Source of the DNA: Natronospirales bacterium
GTDB lineage: Bacteria > Pseudomonadota > Gammaproteobacteria > Natronospirales > REEB76
NCBI GenBank assembly: GCA_021816765.1
Contig: JAKAXB010000015.1
Span: 1 to 45,220, forward strand
DNA length: 45,220 nt
Reading direction: 5' to 3'
The translations under genes were made by a program, and so were the position numbers. Of this stretch, positions 43,606 through 45,220 are shown in pieces. Position 1 is the stretch's first letter. Every line of letters begins with the position of its first letter. A model generated the notes under the pieces. It saw nothing but the letters and a program-made list of their open reading frames with translations. It searched no databases and had not been told where the DNA came from.

Positions 43606-45220
43606 ATGTCGAAAAAGTTGGATAGGTTATCAGCACTGGCGTTCGTCATGGCTGTTATTTTCGGGGCATGTCAAGGCGGAGTCATGGCATCGCCGATATC
43701 CAATCCTCTTGCGCATCTTGATTTCCGTAATTTGGGGCCGGCGGTGGCGGGGGGGCGGGTAACGAGCGTGGTGGGGATTGCGGGGAACCCCAACCTCTAC
43801 TATGTGGGAGCGGCGGCGGGAGGGGTATGGAAGACCACGGACGGGGGTAACGCCTGGAAAAACGTTTTCGGGCACGGGGATAGCGCCTCGATTGGGGCGA
43901 TTGCGCTCGCGCCCTCCAATCCGAACCTGGTCTGGGTCGGTACGGGAGAGGCCAACCCGCGCAACGACATGGTGGACGGGGGGGGAGTTTATTACTCGCC
44001 GGATGCAGGCAAGAGCTGGCGCTTTATGGGGCTGAGGGATGCGGGCCAGATCGGGCGAATTGTGATTGACCCGGCCGATCCGAAGGTGGTCTACGTATGC
44101 GCTCTGGGGGATGTGTGGAAACCCAACGAGCAGCGCGGTGTATTCATGAGCAGTGACGGGGGCGGGCACTGGAAGAAGGTGCTGTATATCAATAATGAGA
44201 CGGGTTGTTCGGATATTGCCCTGCAGCCCGGCAACCCGCAGGTGCTGATCGCGGGAATGTGGCAACTGCGCCGTTATCCATGGGTACTGGACAGCGGCGG
44301 TCCTGGAAGCGGTCTGTACCGTTCCACCGATGGCGGATTCACTTGGCACCAGCTCAGCGATGGACTGCCGGCCGCGCCCACGGGCCGCAGCGCCGTTGCC
44401 TTCGCGCCCAGCCGGCCGGATCAGGTGTATGCGCTCATTCAGGCCAAGGGGGGCGTGCTTTGGGCCTCCAATGACATGGGCAGCCACTGGCATCGGGTGA
44501 GCGATGACCAGGACGACGACGTGCGCCCCTTTTACTTTACCCAGCTTGCGGTCGCTCCCAATGATCCCGAGCGGCTGTTCATGCTTTCCATGAAGATGAT
44601 GGAATCGAAGGACGGGGGCAAGACCTCCTTCTACGCCGACCCCGGTGTACACGTGGATCACCATGCCATCTGGATCGATCCCCGCAATCCCGAACGCATC
44701 ATCCAGGGCAATGATGGCGGCGTGTACCTTTCCAATGATGGTGCCAAGACTTGGCGCTATTTGGATAACCTGCCTATTGAGGAGTTCTACCAGGTAGCGA
44801 CGGGTGACACCGTGCCCTTCCTCATCTGCGGGGGGATACAGGACAACGGCGCCTGGTGTGGACTGTCCAGTGATGTCAACCAGCGCCAAATTACCGGACG
44901 CGAATGGTTTATGGTGGCAGGGGGTGATGGCCAGTACGTCGTGCCCGCGCCGTCGGACCCCGAGATCATCTATGCGGACACGGAGGATGGGGACATTGTG
45001 CGTTTTAATCGCAGAGATAATCAGTCCCAACCCATCTTTGCGTCTAAGAATGTATTCGGCGGTTTGACTTCCAGCAAGCCCCTATCTCAGCAACGTTATC
45101 GTTTCAACTGGACCAGTCCGATTGCGGTCTCGTATACCGACCCGAACGAGGTTTACCTGGGGGCGAATGTGGTCTTCCGGAGTGTGGACGGCGGTACACA
45201 CTGGCAGGTCATCAGCCCGG
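43606..45220 (+). CDS. secreted Asp-box (BNR/sortilin-type propeller) protein, partial
   Basis: 538 codons are present and the frame is open to the window end, so the C-terminus is missing. An AGGAG site precedes the ATG. The signal region (about 1-30) holds a Cys in IFGACQGG, which is only a poor lipobox. The fold is the same as in the protein at 12568: both begin with FRNLGPAVAGGRVTSV / WRLIGPFRGGRSVAV and AAGGVWKTTDGG / AAGGVWKSTDGG. About seven Asp-box motifs are seen, e.g. KTTDGGNAW, SSDGGGHW, RSTDGGFTW, LSNDGAKTW, RSVDGGTHW. It sits directly after a TonB receptor gene and may be cotranscribed, suggesting an extracellular or periplasmic partner of that receptor. Confidence 0.85.
   Translation, partial: MSKKLDRLSALAFVMAVIFGACQGGVMASPISNPLAHLDFRNLGPAVAGGRVTSVVGIAGNPNLYYVGAAAGGVWKTTDGGNAWKNVFGHGDSASIGAIALAPSNPNLVWVGTGEANPRNDMVDGGGVYYSPDAGKSWRFMGLRDAGQIGRIVIDPADPKVVYVCALGDVWKPNEQRGVFMSSDGGGHWKKVLYINNETGCSDIALQPGNPQVLIAGMWQLRRYPWVLDSGGPGSGLYRSTDGGFTWHQLSDGLPAAPTGRSAVAFAPSRPDQVYALIQAKGGVLWASNDMGSHWHRVSDDQDDDVRPFYFTQLAVAPNDPERLFMLSMKMMESKDGGKTSFYADPGVHVDHHAIWIDPRNPERIIQGNDGGVYLSNDGAKTWRYLDNLPIEEFYQVATGDTVPFLICGGIQDNGAWCGLSSDVNQRQITGREWFMVAGGDGQYVVPAPSDPEIIYADTEDGDIVRFNRRDNQSQPIFASKNVFGGLTSSKPLSQQRYRFNWTSPIAVSYTDPNEVYLGANVVFRSVDGGTHWQVISP

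Noticed and set aside
1-45220. CRISPR arrays, tRNA or rRNA genes
   Set aside because: No regularly spaced repeats, and no cloverleaf or rRNA sequence was recognised on reading both strands.

Overview
The window looks like chromosomal DNA of a GC-rich Gammaproteobacterium, perhaps a Xanthomonadales or Nevskiales relative. The evidence is the set of housekeeping genes purE-purK, darP (yjgA) divergent from tldE (pmbA), two OmpR/EnvZ-type two-component systems, a long TonB-dependent receptor, and several secreted Asp-box (BNR) proteins. No gene is diagnostic of a genus, so this placement is inference. No rRNA, tRNA, CRISPR array or intact mobile element was seen.

Layout. 1-284: 3' end of an IS200/IS605-type tnpB gene, apparently frameshifted, with the conserved right-end hairpin (probable 3' end of the omega RNA). 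506-2461: secreted S53 (sedolisin/kumamolisin) protease ending in a clear terminator. 2579-6833: a TetR repressor divergent from a large secreted protein with Fn3 and PKD domains; two near-identical operator-like sequences lie in the shared promoter region. 7045-7814: a divergent pair of small helix-turn-helix-like proteins. 7828-11484: purK, purE and darP on the minus strand, tldE on the plus strand. 11550-15732: an Ntn-type isoaspartyl peptidase/asparaginase and a 1054-residue secreted Asp-box protein. 15844-20577: a cupin, a membrane-anchored winged-helix/TPR regulator, a Sel1-repeat protein and a small exported helical protein, all on the minus strand.

20909-27867: an EnvZ-like kinase and OmpR-like regulator, divergent from a TolC-MacA-MacB-type tripartite ABC exporter. 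27908-29770: a dienelactone hydrolase, a glycine-zipper lipoprotein and a Trp/Tyr-rich secreted protein. 30076-37926: a second export module with the same logic, a TolC-adaptor-RND pump operon on the minus strand divergent from an OmpR-like regulator and kinase on the plus strand. Genes in the export operons overlap by a few bases (GTGA/ATGA junctions), which suggests translational coupling. 37975-40100: a nitrilase and a cysteine-synthase-family enzyme in AT-richer DNA, a possible cyanide or beta-cyanoalanine pathway. 40493-45220: a TonB-dependent receptor followed by a second Asp-box protein, a paralogue of the one at 12568, cut by the window end.

Together the genes describe a cell that invests in extracellular protein breakdown, uptake through the outer membrane, and drug or envelope-stress export under two-component control. 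The points most worth following are the cysteine-synthase/nitrilase pair in atypical DNA, the TonB receptor/Asp-box pair with a perfect 18-bp palindrome between its genes, the TetR operator pair controlling a secreted multidomain protein, and the tnpB/omega-RNA remnant.
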